A program made the position numbers and the translations under genes. This document shows positions 33,748 to 41,141 of a stretch of 64,000 nt of DNA, in pieces. The stretch covers positions 2,979,025 to 3,043,024 of the forward strand of contig NZ_CP115670.1 of assembly GCF_027886475.1 (NCBI RefSeq), in the 5' to 3' direction. The notes beneath the pieces are model-generated. The model was not told the origin of the DNA. It saw only the letters and a program-made list of their open reading frames with translations, and searched no databases. This stretch comes from Corynebacterium sp. SCR221107 (GTDB taxonomy: Bacteria > Actinomycetota > Actinomycetes > Mycobacteriales > Mycobacteriaceae). Positions within the stretch are counted from its first letter, which is position 1, and every line of letters begins with the position of its first letter.

Positions 33748-33788
33748 AAAGCCCAGCTCAGAATATCATTCCGACCTGGGCTTCTTTA
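33748..33788. terminator. Intrinsic terminator
   Basis: AAAGCCCAG/CTGGGCTT arms with TCTTTAT after them on the plus strand and A-rich sequence on the left for the minus strand. On the minus strand it may end the transcript of the broken 4Fe-4S gene that starts at 34117. Confidence 0.65.
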
Positions 33789-33862
33789 TCTTTATCTGCC
33801 TCTAGTCGCCTCTTGTTACCGGCACTTGCTTGAGGCAGCGTGCCTTCATCCCATCCGAATAC

Positions 33863-34117
33863 CTAACTATTCGCACCACCGCCGTCGACGACATAGCGCA
33901 GCGCGCCCGACGAACAGGTGTCAATCACGGCGGCGATGGCCTCCGGCGAGTTTCCCGCCGGATTGATCCACGGGCGCCGCTGGGCGGAAAAGACCTCCGA
34001 GTCGCCGCGCACGCAATTGCCGGAGTGCTGGCAGATATCGGGCTTCCAAAAAACGGTGATGCCTTCTGCCTCATAGGGCTTGTATCCTTGCTCGGTGAGT
34101 TAATGAACGGTTGCCAT
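33863..34117 (-). pseudogene. YjdI-like divergent 4Fe-4S (Fer4_19) protein gene with in-frame stop
   Basis: Reading the minus strand from ATG 34117 (ribosome site AAGGGG 7 bp before it) gives MATVH, then TAA (34102-34100), then a long clean frame LTEQGYKPYEAEG ... ITVFWKPDICQHSGNCVRG ... RRPWINP ... DTCSSGALRY ending at TAG 33865. This body is the family of small divergent 4Fe-4S mono-cluster proteins (YjdI, Fer4_19) with its cysteines and RRPWI motif intact. There is no other in-frame start codon before the conserved part, so the stop at codon 6 should abolish expression unless it is read through. A CAA-to-TAA change would explain it. The plus-strand frame at 33830-34150 is its shadow. Confidence 0.6.
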
Positions 34118-34259
34118 CCGATACCCCTTGCCTTTTATCAATCTGGTTGACAGACATCATTTTCAGCTCAGCGTACCCCCGCACCATGCCCACCGCTGGC
34201 ACTATGGCTAGCGCCACCGCAACGTCCCTTCGGCCGTGCCCAGCGGCGGGGAAGCGTCG

Positions 34260-35918
34260 TTAAGCAGCGCTGCGCGCCTCGCGGCGGAAATCGGCGATGG
34301 TGAAGGCAAGCCCGCCGACGTAGGCGAGGAAGATTCCCCCGAACGCCGCGCTGAGGGCGATATTCCAATGCACACCCGCCTCAACCAGGCCGAAGAGGAT
34401 GCTGGAGATCAACGCGGTGCCGATCGCGGTGCCCATGCGCTGCCCCAGGGAGAGCACGCCACCGGCGACGCCGGAGACCTCCGGGCGTACGGAGGCCAAA
34501 GTCAGGGTCTGGTTGGGGGAGATGACGAGGCCCGAGCCGATGCCAAAGCCCAGCAGGGAAAGGGCAAACCACCACACGCCGGCACGGCCGGACTCGACCG
34601 GATTGATAACAAGCAGCGTCGCCAGCACCGCGGTCATGGAAACGAGATACCCGCCGATGACCATCTTGCGGCCCATGTGTAGCACGTGGCGTCCGGCCCA
34701 CGGGGCGGTGAAACCGGAGACTACCGAAGCCGGAACCGTCATCATGGCCGCAACCAGCGCCGTGGTGCCGAGATGGTTTTGCAGGTAAATAGGAACGATC
34801 AGCCACACGCTCGTGTTGCCGAGGAAGAAAAGCGTGACGATGAAAATCCCATTGCAAAACGCGGGTGCGCGCACGAGGTCAAGGTCGAGCATCGGCGTGT
34901 GTGAACGCTTTTTATAGGAGGCCTCCCAACGCACAAACACCACGGCGAGCACGGCACCAAACAGCCCAAAGACCCAAGGAAGGACTGCGGTGCTGCGCTG
35001 CACGAAGGGGAAGAGGATGGCAAGGATGGCCACCGGAAGCAACACCATGCCCACCGGATCGAGGTCCATCCGACGCGGCCGCGCGTTCGTTCCCGCAGCA
35101 TCGGTGGTCCCCACGGCCTCCGCGACACTCGTCGCACCAAACGCCCGGTCATCGGGGATCCAGCGCGAGGCGATCGCAAGCGTAGCAAGCCCCATCGGAA
35201 CGTTGATCATAAACATCATGCGCCAACCCAGCCCCTGGCCGAAGACCTGGATGAGGAAACCGCCGAGCAGCGGGCCGACGACTGTCGCGATGGCAACGGT
35301 GGTTCCGAACATGGCATAGGCACGCGCACGGGCTTGGCCGGTGAAGTTGGCCTGGATGATGCCGGTGATCTGCGGGTTAAACAGTCCCGCACCAAGCCCC
35401 TGCAGCACACGGGCGCCGATGAGGACCCCGATGCTCGGCGCGAGCGCGGATAGCAAGGAACCCAGCGTAAATAGCCCCACGCCAAGGGAGAACATGCGCC
35501 TGCGTCCGCTGACGTCGCCGATGCGCCCGGCCGCCACCAGCGGCACCCCGAAGGAGAGCGCATAGCCCGACACCACCCATTGCGTGAGGCTGTTCGAGGC
35601 GCCCAGCGAGGCGCGCATCGGCGAGAGCGCGACGTTGACCACCGAGATCGCCACCAGCGCCATAAAGACCGGTCCGAGTAGTGCCGCCATGAGCTTGCGC
35701 GAGCCGACCGGGCGCCCGTCCTCCTCAGCGCCCTGGAGGCGCTCGTAGCTGTCCACCGCTTCAGGTGAGACGGTTGGTGCAGCGTCCGCAGGTGCGTCGG
35801 GGTGCTTGCCGACGCCCACAGGCCCCACGACGTCACGCCGCATGGTGCCTTCAGCCTCGTCGTGTGCTTCAACCGCGCGGGTGCCGGCCGGGGCAGCGAA
35901 TACTTGTTGGTTGTTCAT
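34260..35918 (-). CDS. MFS drug exporter, DHA2 (EmrB/QacA) family
   Basis: A 552-residue protein with about 14 helices and MFS motifs: VSGYALSFGVPLVAAGRIGDVSGRRRMF (motif A) and GARVLQGLGAGLFNPQ (helix 4, motif C region AIATVVGPLLGG follows). Proton-driven export of drugs or metabolites is the family role. An Ala/Glu-rich N-terminal tail of about 75 residues precedes the first helix. The ATG at 35918 has GGAGGTGA 10 bp upstream; the longer frame to 36020 is not needed. No regulator gene is adjacent. The N-terminal tail carries one copy of the repeated 12-mer. Confidence 0.87.
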   Translation of the reverse strand: MNNQQVFAAPAGTRAVEAHDEAEGTMRRDVVGPVGVGKHPDAPADAAPTVSPEAVDSYERLQGAEEDGRPVGSRKLMAALLGPVFMALVAISVVNVALSPMRASLGASNSLTQWVVSGYALSFGVPLVAAGRIGDVSGRRRMFSLGVGLFTLGSLLSALAPSIGVLIGARVLQGLGAGLFNPQITGIIQANFTGQARARAYAMFGTTVAIATVVGPLLGGFLIQVFGQGLGWRMMFMINVPMGLATLAIASRWIPDDRAFGATSVAEAVGTTDAAGTNARPRRMDLDPVGMVLLPVAILAILFPFVQRSTAVLPWVFGLFGAVLAVVFVRWEASYKKRSHTPMLDLDLVRAPAFCNGIFIVTLFFLGNTSVWLIVPIYLQNHLGTTALVAAMMTVPASVVSGFTAPWAGRHVLHMGRKMVIGGYLVSMTAVLATLLVINPVESGRAGVWWFALSLLGFGIGSGLVISPNQTLTLASVRPEVSGVAGGVLSLGQRMGTAIGTALISSILFGLVEAGVHWNIALSAAFGGIFLAYVGGLAFTIADFRREARSAA

Positions 35919-36091
35919 TGTCAGTGTCACCTCCACCTCATGCGCAATACGTGCGCTGCATTTCTGGCTCGTATCCTTCACAGGCGTGGAGACCCACGTC
36001 GTTTCTGGATATGTCAACAAAATAGGGGGCTCTTATGTTCCCGCCACCCCCAACAATGACAGCCACACTGCCCAAGGTTTCATGGCACAAG

Positions 36092-36126
36092 AAAAATCCC
36101 CGGGCCTTTTCACAAGGCCAGGGGAG
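36092..36126 (-). terminator. Terminator of azlCD
   Basis: TCCCCGGGCCTT/AAGGCC(A)GGGGA hairpin with five A on its left, which read as a T-tract on the minus strand, 18 bp past the azlD stop. Confidence 0.75.
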
Positions 36127-36143
36127 TGCGCAAGAGCGCGGGA

Positions 36144-36542
36144 CTAGGCCCACACCAGGTTGACAAGAAGCATGTAGGCCGCCGTGCCGCCGAGGATGGA
36201 GATGCTCGCGTCGCGTCGCCACGCATGCAGCCCGAGGGTCGCGGCCACCGCGATCACAGCGGCGAGCAACCCGCCGGGTGCCTCGCGGCTGGAGTTGAGC
36301 GTGTAGATCACCAGCACCACCATCACCCCCACCGGCATGGTGGTGGCCAGAAGCGCCATGAGAGTCGATCCCCGCATGAAGCGCACAGCGGAAAAGGGTA
36401 ATTCCCGCAGCGCGAAGGTAACGATCGCAACGGGGATCAGGACACCGACGACCGTCGATAAGCTGACCCCCTCCGGAAGGCCAGCGCCCGAGGCGAGCCA
36501 CCGCTCAGCCGAGGCGGAAACCAAAGACGAGGATTCACTCAT
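36144..36542 (-). CDS. azlD: Branched-chain amino acid export subunit AzlD
   Basis: A 132-residue membrane protein with about four helices and the AzlD pattern (FALRELPFSAVRFMRGS, then VVLVIYTLN). It is the small partner of AzlC; in C. glutamicum the related BrnFE pair exports isoleucine, leucine, valine and methionine. The ATG at 36542 overlaps the azlC stop by 8 bp, so the pair is coupled. No lrp-like gene is adjacent, so this is likely a paralogue of brnE. Confidence 0.82.
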   Translation of the reverse strand: MSESSSLVSASAERWLASGAGLPEGVSLSTVVGVLIPVAIVTFALRELPFSAVRFMRGSTLMALLATTMPVGVMVVLVIYTLNSSREAPGGLLAAVIAVAATLGLHAWRRDASISILGGTAAYMLLVNLVWA

Positions 36543-37323
36543 TGCCGAGCTCTCCCTCCTTCGTCGATTTCGCTTCGCGCACTTCCGCGCCGCCGGCCGC
36601 ATCCTGGGCGCCGATACGCCAGGTGAGCGCCTCGTCGACACGCGGGGAAGCATTGCGGATCAACAGCACGATGAAGTACAGCGTCAGCGAAACGATCAAG
36701 ATGTGCGCTGGCGCCAGGAAGGCCGTCGCAATTGCCATACCCCCCGCGATGATCGGCAAAGAGTAGTCCCGATTCGCCTTGAAGGACTCCCACGCCAGCA
36801 CCACGAATAAGGCGGTCAGCGCGAACTCCATACCGCCGATGTTATCCGGCAGCGCCTGGCCGATCAGTGCCGCGATCGTGCCGGGAATTACCCAGAGCAA
36901 CTGGCACAGGATCTGCACCGTCAACACCTTCGCGCCGCTGGGGTGGCGTTCCGGATCGGCGGAGACGATCGCATAGGACTCGTCGGTAAGCGCATACGTG
37001 GAATAAGCACGACCGATTCGACTGTGGATGGCGTGACGGGGAAACGTCAGGCCGTAGAAGATGTGTCGGAAGTTCACCATGAAGCCGGTGACCGCGGCCG
37101 AGATGGGCCCCACGCCGCCGGTGATCAATCCAATGGCGAGAAACTCCATCGAGCCAGCGTAGATGACTAGCGAGAAGATCGGCGCCCACCACCAGGCGAA
37201 GCCAGACTGGGTGATAAGCAGGCCGAAGGCCAGCCCCAAAGGGATCAGACCCAGGCCGACGGCCCAGGTCTGTTTGACTCCCTTGATCACCTCTTCACGT
37301 AACGATGTTTCACGTGAAACCAT
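36535..37323 (-). CDS. azlC: Branched-chain amino acid export subunit AzlC
   Basis: A 262-residue membrane protein of the AzlC family (GLIPLGLAFGLLI, NFRHIFYGLTFP, YALTDESYAI are family segments). The first codons MVSRET lie on a parS palindrome (37306-37321), so the start region doubles as a ParB site. The start is the ATG at 37323, 1 bp from the yqgE stop, indicating co-transcription with yqgE. Confidence 0.85.
   Translation of the reverse strand: MVSRETSLREEVIKGVKQTWAVGLGLIPLGLAFGLLITQSGFAWWWAPIFSLVIYAGSMEFLAIGLITGGVGPISAAVTGFMVNFRHIFYGLTFPRHAIHSRIGRAYSTYALTDESYAIVSADPERHPSGAKVLTVQILCQLLWVIPGTIAALIGQALPDNIGGMEFALTALFVVLAWESFKANRDYSLPIIAGGMAIATAFLAPAHILIVSLTLYFIVLLIRNASPRVDEALTWRIGAQDAAGGAEVREAKSTKEGELGNE
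37306..37321. promoter_or_regulatory. parS: parS site at the azlC start
   Basis: TGTTTCACGTGAAACC, 15 of 16 bases of the ParB palindrome; its right end meets the azlC start codon. Confidence 0.87.
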
Positions 37324-37324
37324 G

Positions 37325-37930
37325 CTAGTTCTCGCTTACATCGTGCGGGTAGGTGGAGTACAGGGGCAAGGGCATCGGCTGCCTGCGCATCACATCACCC
37401 CACACGTCAACACTACCGGGGGCAATAACGTCGGAGGGCAGGGCGGGGGCAACGAACCAGTCACCGCGAGCGATCTCTGCATCGAGCTGCCCCGGGGACC
37501 ACTCCGCGTACCCGGCGAACATGCGCATCCCCTCAACGAGATCCTGAATCTGCTCCGGCTTGGCACGCAGGTCCACGTGAACCAGGCGGTTGGCCAGGCG
37601 GTTGAAGAAGCGGTGCGAGGAGATGTCAACGCCCGACTTCGTCACCGCAAGCCCCACCACGGCCTGCTGACTTAGCGGGCCACCGATATAAAGGGCCTGC
37701 GGCTTGGCCACCAGCGGGGCCCACTCCGGCATCACGTTGAACACCGCCACGTCGGAGCGCGAGGCGATATTCACGCCAAAAGACGTGGCTTCGTTGTGCT
37801 CCAGGAGAAGGATGACGCTGCGGGAGAAATTCTCGTCAGCGAGTCCGGGTGCTGCCACCAGGAGCATGCCCGGTGCGGGGTCGTTCTTCTCGACGGCATT
37901 AAACAGCCGATCGCCATAGAGATGTGCCAT
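37325..37930 (-). CDS. YqgE/AlgH (UPF0301) family protein
   Basis: A 201-residue protein with the AlgH landmarks: GMLLVAAPGLADENFSRSVILLLEHNE near residue 20, YIGGPLSQQ, and MFAGYAEWSPGQLDAEIARGDWFV. The family is widespread and of uncertain function. It lies between cca (3 bp upstream) and azlC on the same strand, the usual setting in corynebacteria. Confidence 0.9.
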   Translation of the reverse strand: MAHLYGDRLFNAVEKNDPAPGMLLVAAPGLADENFSRSVILLLEHNEATSFGVNIASRSDVAVFNVMPEWAPLVAKPQALYIGGPLSQQAVVGLAVTKSGVDISSHRFFNRLANRLVHVDLRAKPEQIQDLVEGMRMFAGYAEWSPGQLDAEIARGDWFVAPALPSDVIAPGSVDVWGDVMRRQPMPLPLYSTYPHDVSEN

Positions 37931-37933
37931 GGT

Positions 37934-39451
37934 CTACTCCTCCTCCGAAGACGAAAGTTCTCGATTGGTAGCCGGGGACGGCGCGGGTTCCTCGACTTGT
38001 CCGTGTTGATTAGCCCACCAGGCCTGCAGCTCGGCAATGGCGTCCTCGCGCTCGAGCGGGCCGCGCTCAAGACGCAACTCCTTCATAAACGCCCACGCCT
38101 TACCCACCTCTGGACCCGGCCGCAGGCCAAGGATGCCCATGATCTCGTTGCCGTCGAGATCGGGACGAACCTTGGCAAGGTCTTCCTTGGCCGCGATCTC
38201 GGCGATGCGTTCCTCGAGGGCATCGTAGGTGCGCTGAAGGCGGGCGGCCTTCTTCGGGTTGCGGGTCGTACAGTCCGAGCGCACCAACTTATGCAGGCGG
38301 GGGAGCAGCTCGCCCGCGTCGGTGACGTACCGGCGCACGGCCGAGTCCGTCCACTCCGCCTCGCCATAGCCGTGGAAGCGCATGTGCAAATACACCAGCT
38401 GGCTGACATCGGCAATCATCTGCTTGGAATACTTCAGCTTGCGCATGCGCTTTCGCACGAGCTTCGCACCCACCACCTCGTGATGATGGAAGGAGACATG
38501 GCCTTGCTCATTGAATTCGCGGGTGTCCGGCTTGCCGATGTCGTGCACCAGCGCCGCCCAGCGCAAGACCAGATCGGGGCCATCGTCTTCTTGGTCGATG
38601 GCCTGCTGCAGCACCTTCAGCGAGTGCGCGTAGACGTCCTTGTGCTGCTGATGCTCGTCCTGCGCCAGGCGCAGCGCCGGAATCTCCGGGTAGACGCGCT
38701 CGGCCAGCCCGGTCTCCACCAACAGGTCGATACCGCGGGAGGGATCCTTGCCCAGGATCAACTTGTCGAGCTCAACCTGAATCCGTTCGGCGGTGATGCG
38801 GTCAATCTCGGCCGCCATGTCAGTCATGGCGGCACGCACCCGATCGGTAACCTCGAAACCCAGCTGCGAGACGAACCGGGCCGCGCGCAACATGCGCAGC
38901 GGATCATCGTGGAAGCTTTGCTGCGGGGTAGCCGGGGTGTCCAGCACACCCGCGGCCAGGTCTTCGAGCCCGCCGACGGGATCGTGGAACACCATGCCAC
39001 CGTCGGCCTTGATTTCCATCGCCATCGCATTGACCCGGAAGTCACGGCGGATGAGATCTCCCTCGAGGGTGTCGCCGAAGACGACCTCGGGGTTGCGCGA
39101 TTGCCCATCGTAGGTATCCGCGCGGAAGGTGGTGATCTCGATGAGCTGGCCGTGCTTTTCGGCCGATACCGTGCCGTAGTCGATGCCGGTATCCCACACG
39201 ACCTCGGCAAATTCCTCCAGAATCTGCTTGACGACGTCCGGTACCGCATCCGTTGTAAAGTCCAGGTCATGCCCCAACTTCTCTAGCAGTGCGTCGCGCA
39301 CGGAACCGCCCACGAGGTAGAGTCTGTGCCCGCGCGCAGCAAAGGCCTCGGCGAGCGGGCGCAGGAATTCGCCAAGCTCGCCCAGGGATGCGTGGGCGCG
39401 GATCAGAATCTGTTCAGAGGAAAGTTGGGTTTGGGAATTCACCTGAAACAT
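37934..39451 (-). CDS. cca: CCA tRNA nucleotidyltransferase
   Basis: A 505-residue class II nucleotidyltransferase with a C-terminal HD domain. The active-site GGSVRDALL and DLDFTTDA acidic pair are near residue 50-65, RRDFRVNAMA follows, and LVHDIGKP is the HD metal site. It adds or repairs the 3' CCA of tRNAs; the Mtb homologue in the same place (Rv3907c) is annotated pcnA. The ATG at 39451 follows AGG; a longer frame to 39478 is less likely. It is divergent from the NUDIX gene. Confidence 0.9.
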   Translation of the reverse strand: MFQVNSQTQLSSEQILIRAHASLGELGEFLRPLAEAFAARGHRLYLVGGSVRDALLEKLGHDLDFTTDAVPDVVKQILEEFAEVVWDTGIDYGTVSAEKHGQLIEITTFRADTYDGQSRNPEVVFGDTLEGDLIRRDFRVNAMAMEIKADGGMVFHDPVGGLEDLAAGVLDTPATPQQSFHDDPLRMLRAARFVSQLGFEVTDRVRAAMTDMAAEIDRITAERIQVELDKLILGKDPSRGIDLLVETGLAERVYPEIPALRLAQDEHQQHKDVYAHSLKVLQQAIDQEDDGPDLVLRWAALVHDIGKPDTREFNEQGHVSFHHHEVVGAKLVRKRMRKLKYSKQMIADVSQLVYLHMRFHGYGEAEWTDSAVRRYVTDAGELLPRLHKLVRSDCTTRNPKKAARLQRTYDALEERIAEIAAKEDLAKVRPDLDGNEIMGILGLRPGPEVGKAWAFMKELRLERGPLEREDAIAELQAWWANQHGQVEEPAPSPATNRELSSSEEE

Positions 39452-39917
39452 CCTACCTGCCGTTTTTCTTACGTCCACTAGGCACCACTGAGCTGGCCTC
39501 CCTGACCACCCGTGACATATTCCTTACTTATTAAAAGAAATCCGGCCTGGCTTCTCACGCACCCACGAAACGTCGGTGGCATCTGGCGGCAACGGGTACC
39601 AAACAGCGGCGATCGGCATCCATGATTCACACGGCACAGGCACCCGCCCTGCCACTAGCGGGACCCCAAACCCTGCCATCTTGGCCGGTTAGGCGTCGGC
39701 AAGCACATTCCCGTTGGCGCCGCGGCCGCTGGGGTTGGCGCACCGATTATGCCGGCCGCGATCGCCGCAGGCACGACAACCTGCACTCATGCCAGCCGCA
39801 GCGGCCGCGCAAACGCATGAATGCCGGAGCAAGACAGTCTTTGAATGAGGGCCAAAGTGCCCACAAACGGCGGTTCATATGTGCCCTTTGTGCCCTTAAA
39901 CGATTACCATCAACGAG
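39452..39917. other. Divergent region between cca and the NUDIX gene
   Basis: 466 bp. The plus-strand frame at 39622-39921 has no ribosome site and no family features, so I see no gene. One copy of the repeated 12-mer is at 39694-39705. A TTAAACGATTACCAT stretch just before the NUDIX ATG is the likely promoter. Confidence 0.4.
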
Positions 39918-41141
39918 ATGAAGGAAAACGAGAGGTCGCAGCAAGCGAATAAGCGCCGGCGCCGGAAGCGCTCGCGCTCGCGTCAGCGCGACCCTCAACA
40001 GGCAACCACGGCTCCGTCCGGATCCGCAACCACGACCAGCGCTGCCGATACCCGCCGCGGCGGAGACCAGAACCCGCAACGATCAAACAAGGCTCATTCG
40101 AAGCAGGGTGGATCGAAGCAGTCAAGCCCCAAGCAATCAGGCGGCAAGCAGTCCGGGGCACGATCGTCGGGTCGCGGCAATCAACGTGGCGGACATAGCG
40201 CCTCCAGCGCACACACCACGGGTGCCGCACCAACGACCCCGGCCAGCGCTAGGGGGCAGGCACGCCCGGCCGACTCTGCCAGCCCAGCAAGCATGGCCAA
40301 GACGCCACACGGCATCCACCCCGGCTCACCCGACGAAGGTGCCGGTGCAGCGGGCCAGTCCGGTGGTGCCGGGCGGCAGGAGCGCAAGAATGGCCGCACG
40401 AGGCGCGGCGGGCGCGATGGTCGAGACGCTCGCGATGCGCGCGAGGTGCGCGAGGCGGATACGTCGCGCGAGACACGGGAATCCGGCCGCGACGCGGTCC
40501 GCGAAAGCAGGCGTCGGCGGCGTCGACGTTCGACGCGTGGGGCGGAGCAGTCCACCGCGCGCCCGGCCGCGCGCAACCGCGGTGGCAAGAAGATTTATGC
40601 CACCAGCAAGCCCGCCTCGCGCTATGCGGCCAACAAGATGGAAACCCGGGATGAGACCTCCGCGGGTGGACTTGTGGTGTCCGGGCTGGCGGAGGCCGTC
40701 GATGAGCGCGGCAACGTGGATCTCAGCCGGGTGTATGTGGCCTTGATCGGCAGGCTCGACCGGCGCGGGCGCCTGTTGTGGTCAATGCCCAAGGGGCACG
40801 TGGAGCCCGGCGAGGACATCGCCGCCACCGCCGAACGCGAGGTGTGGGAGGAGACCGGCATCCACGGCGAGGTCTTCGCCCAGCTCGGCGTCATTGACTA
40901 CTGGTTTGTCTCCGAGGGGACGCGGATCCACAAGACGGTGCATCACCACCTGTTGCGCTACGTCGATGGGGATCTCAATGACGAGGACCCAGAGGTGACT
41001 GAGGTTGCCTGGATTCCGGCGTCGGCGCTTATCGAGCACTTCGCCTATGCCGATGAGCGCAAGCTTGCCCGCATTGCCCACGACCTTTTGCCACAGTTGG
41101 CGGTGAAAGAGCACGAGGCGGGAAGGATGACCCCGCGGTGA
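39918..41141 (+). CDS. NUDIX hydrolase with long basic N-terminal tail (MutT4-like)
   Basis: A 407-residue protein. About 215 residues at the N-terminus are low-complexity Lys/Arg/Ser/Gly-rich and probably disordered; they could bind nucleic acid or membrane. The C-terminal NUDIX domain has the full box at residues 293-315 (GHVEPGEDIAATAEREVWEE then TGI), which hydrolyses nucleoside diphosphate derivatives with Mg. The position matches Rv3908 (mutT4) of M. tuberculosis, which lacks so long a tail. The stop overlaps the next gene's GTG start. Confidence 0.87.
   Translation: MKENERSQQANKRRRRKRSRSRQRDPQQATTAPSGSATTTSAADTRRGGDQNPQRSNKAHSKQGGSKQSSPKQSGGKQSGARSSGRGNQRGGHSASSAHTTGAAPTTPASARGQARPADSASPASMAKTPHGIHPGSPDEGAGAAGQSGGAGRQERKNGRTRRGGRDGRDARDAREVREADTSRETRESGRDAVRESRRRRRRRSTRGAEQSTARPAARNRGGKKIYATSKPASRYAANKMETRDETSAGGLVVSGLAEAVDERGNVDLSRVYVALIGRLDRRGRLLWSMPKGHVEPGEDIAATAEREVWEETGIHGEVFAQLGVIDYWFVSEGTRIHKTVHHHLLRYVDGDLNDEDPEVTEVAWIPASALIEHFAYADERKLARIAHDLLPQLAVKEHEAGRMTPR

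Noticed and set aside
33830..34150. Plus-strand 106-codon frame
   Set aside because: Opposite strand of the 4Fe-4S protein gene, whose cysteine motif is clearly on the minus strand.
39622..39921. Plus-strand 99-codon frame before the NUDIX gene
   Set aside because: No ribosome site or conserved features; overlaps the NUDIX start region.
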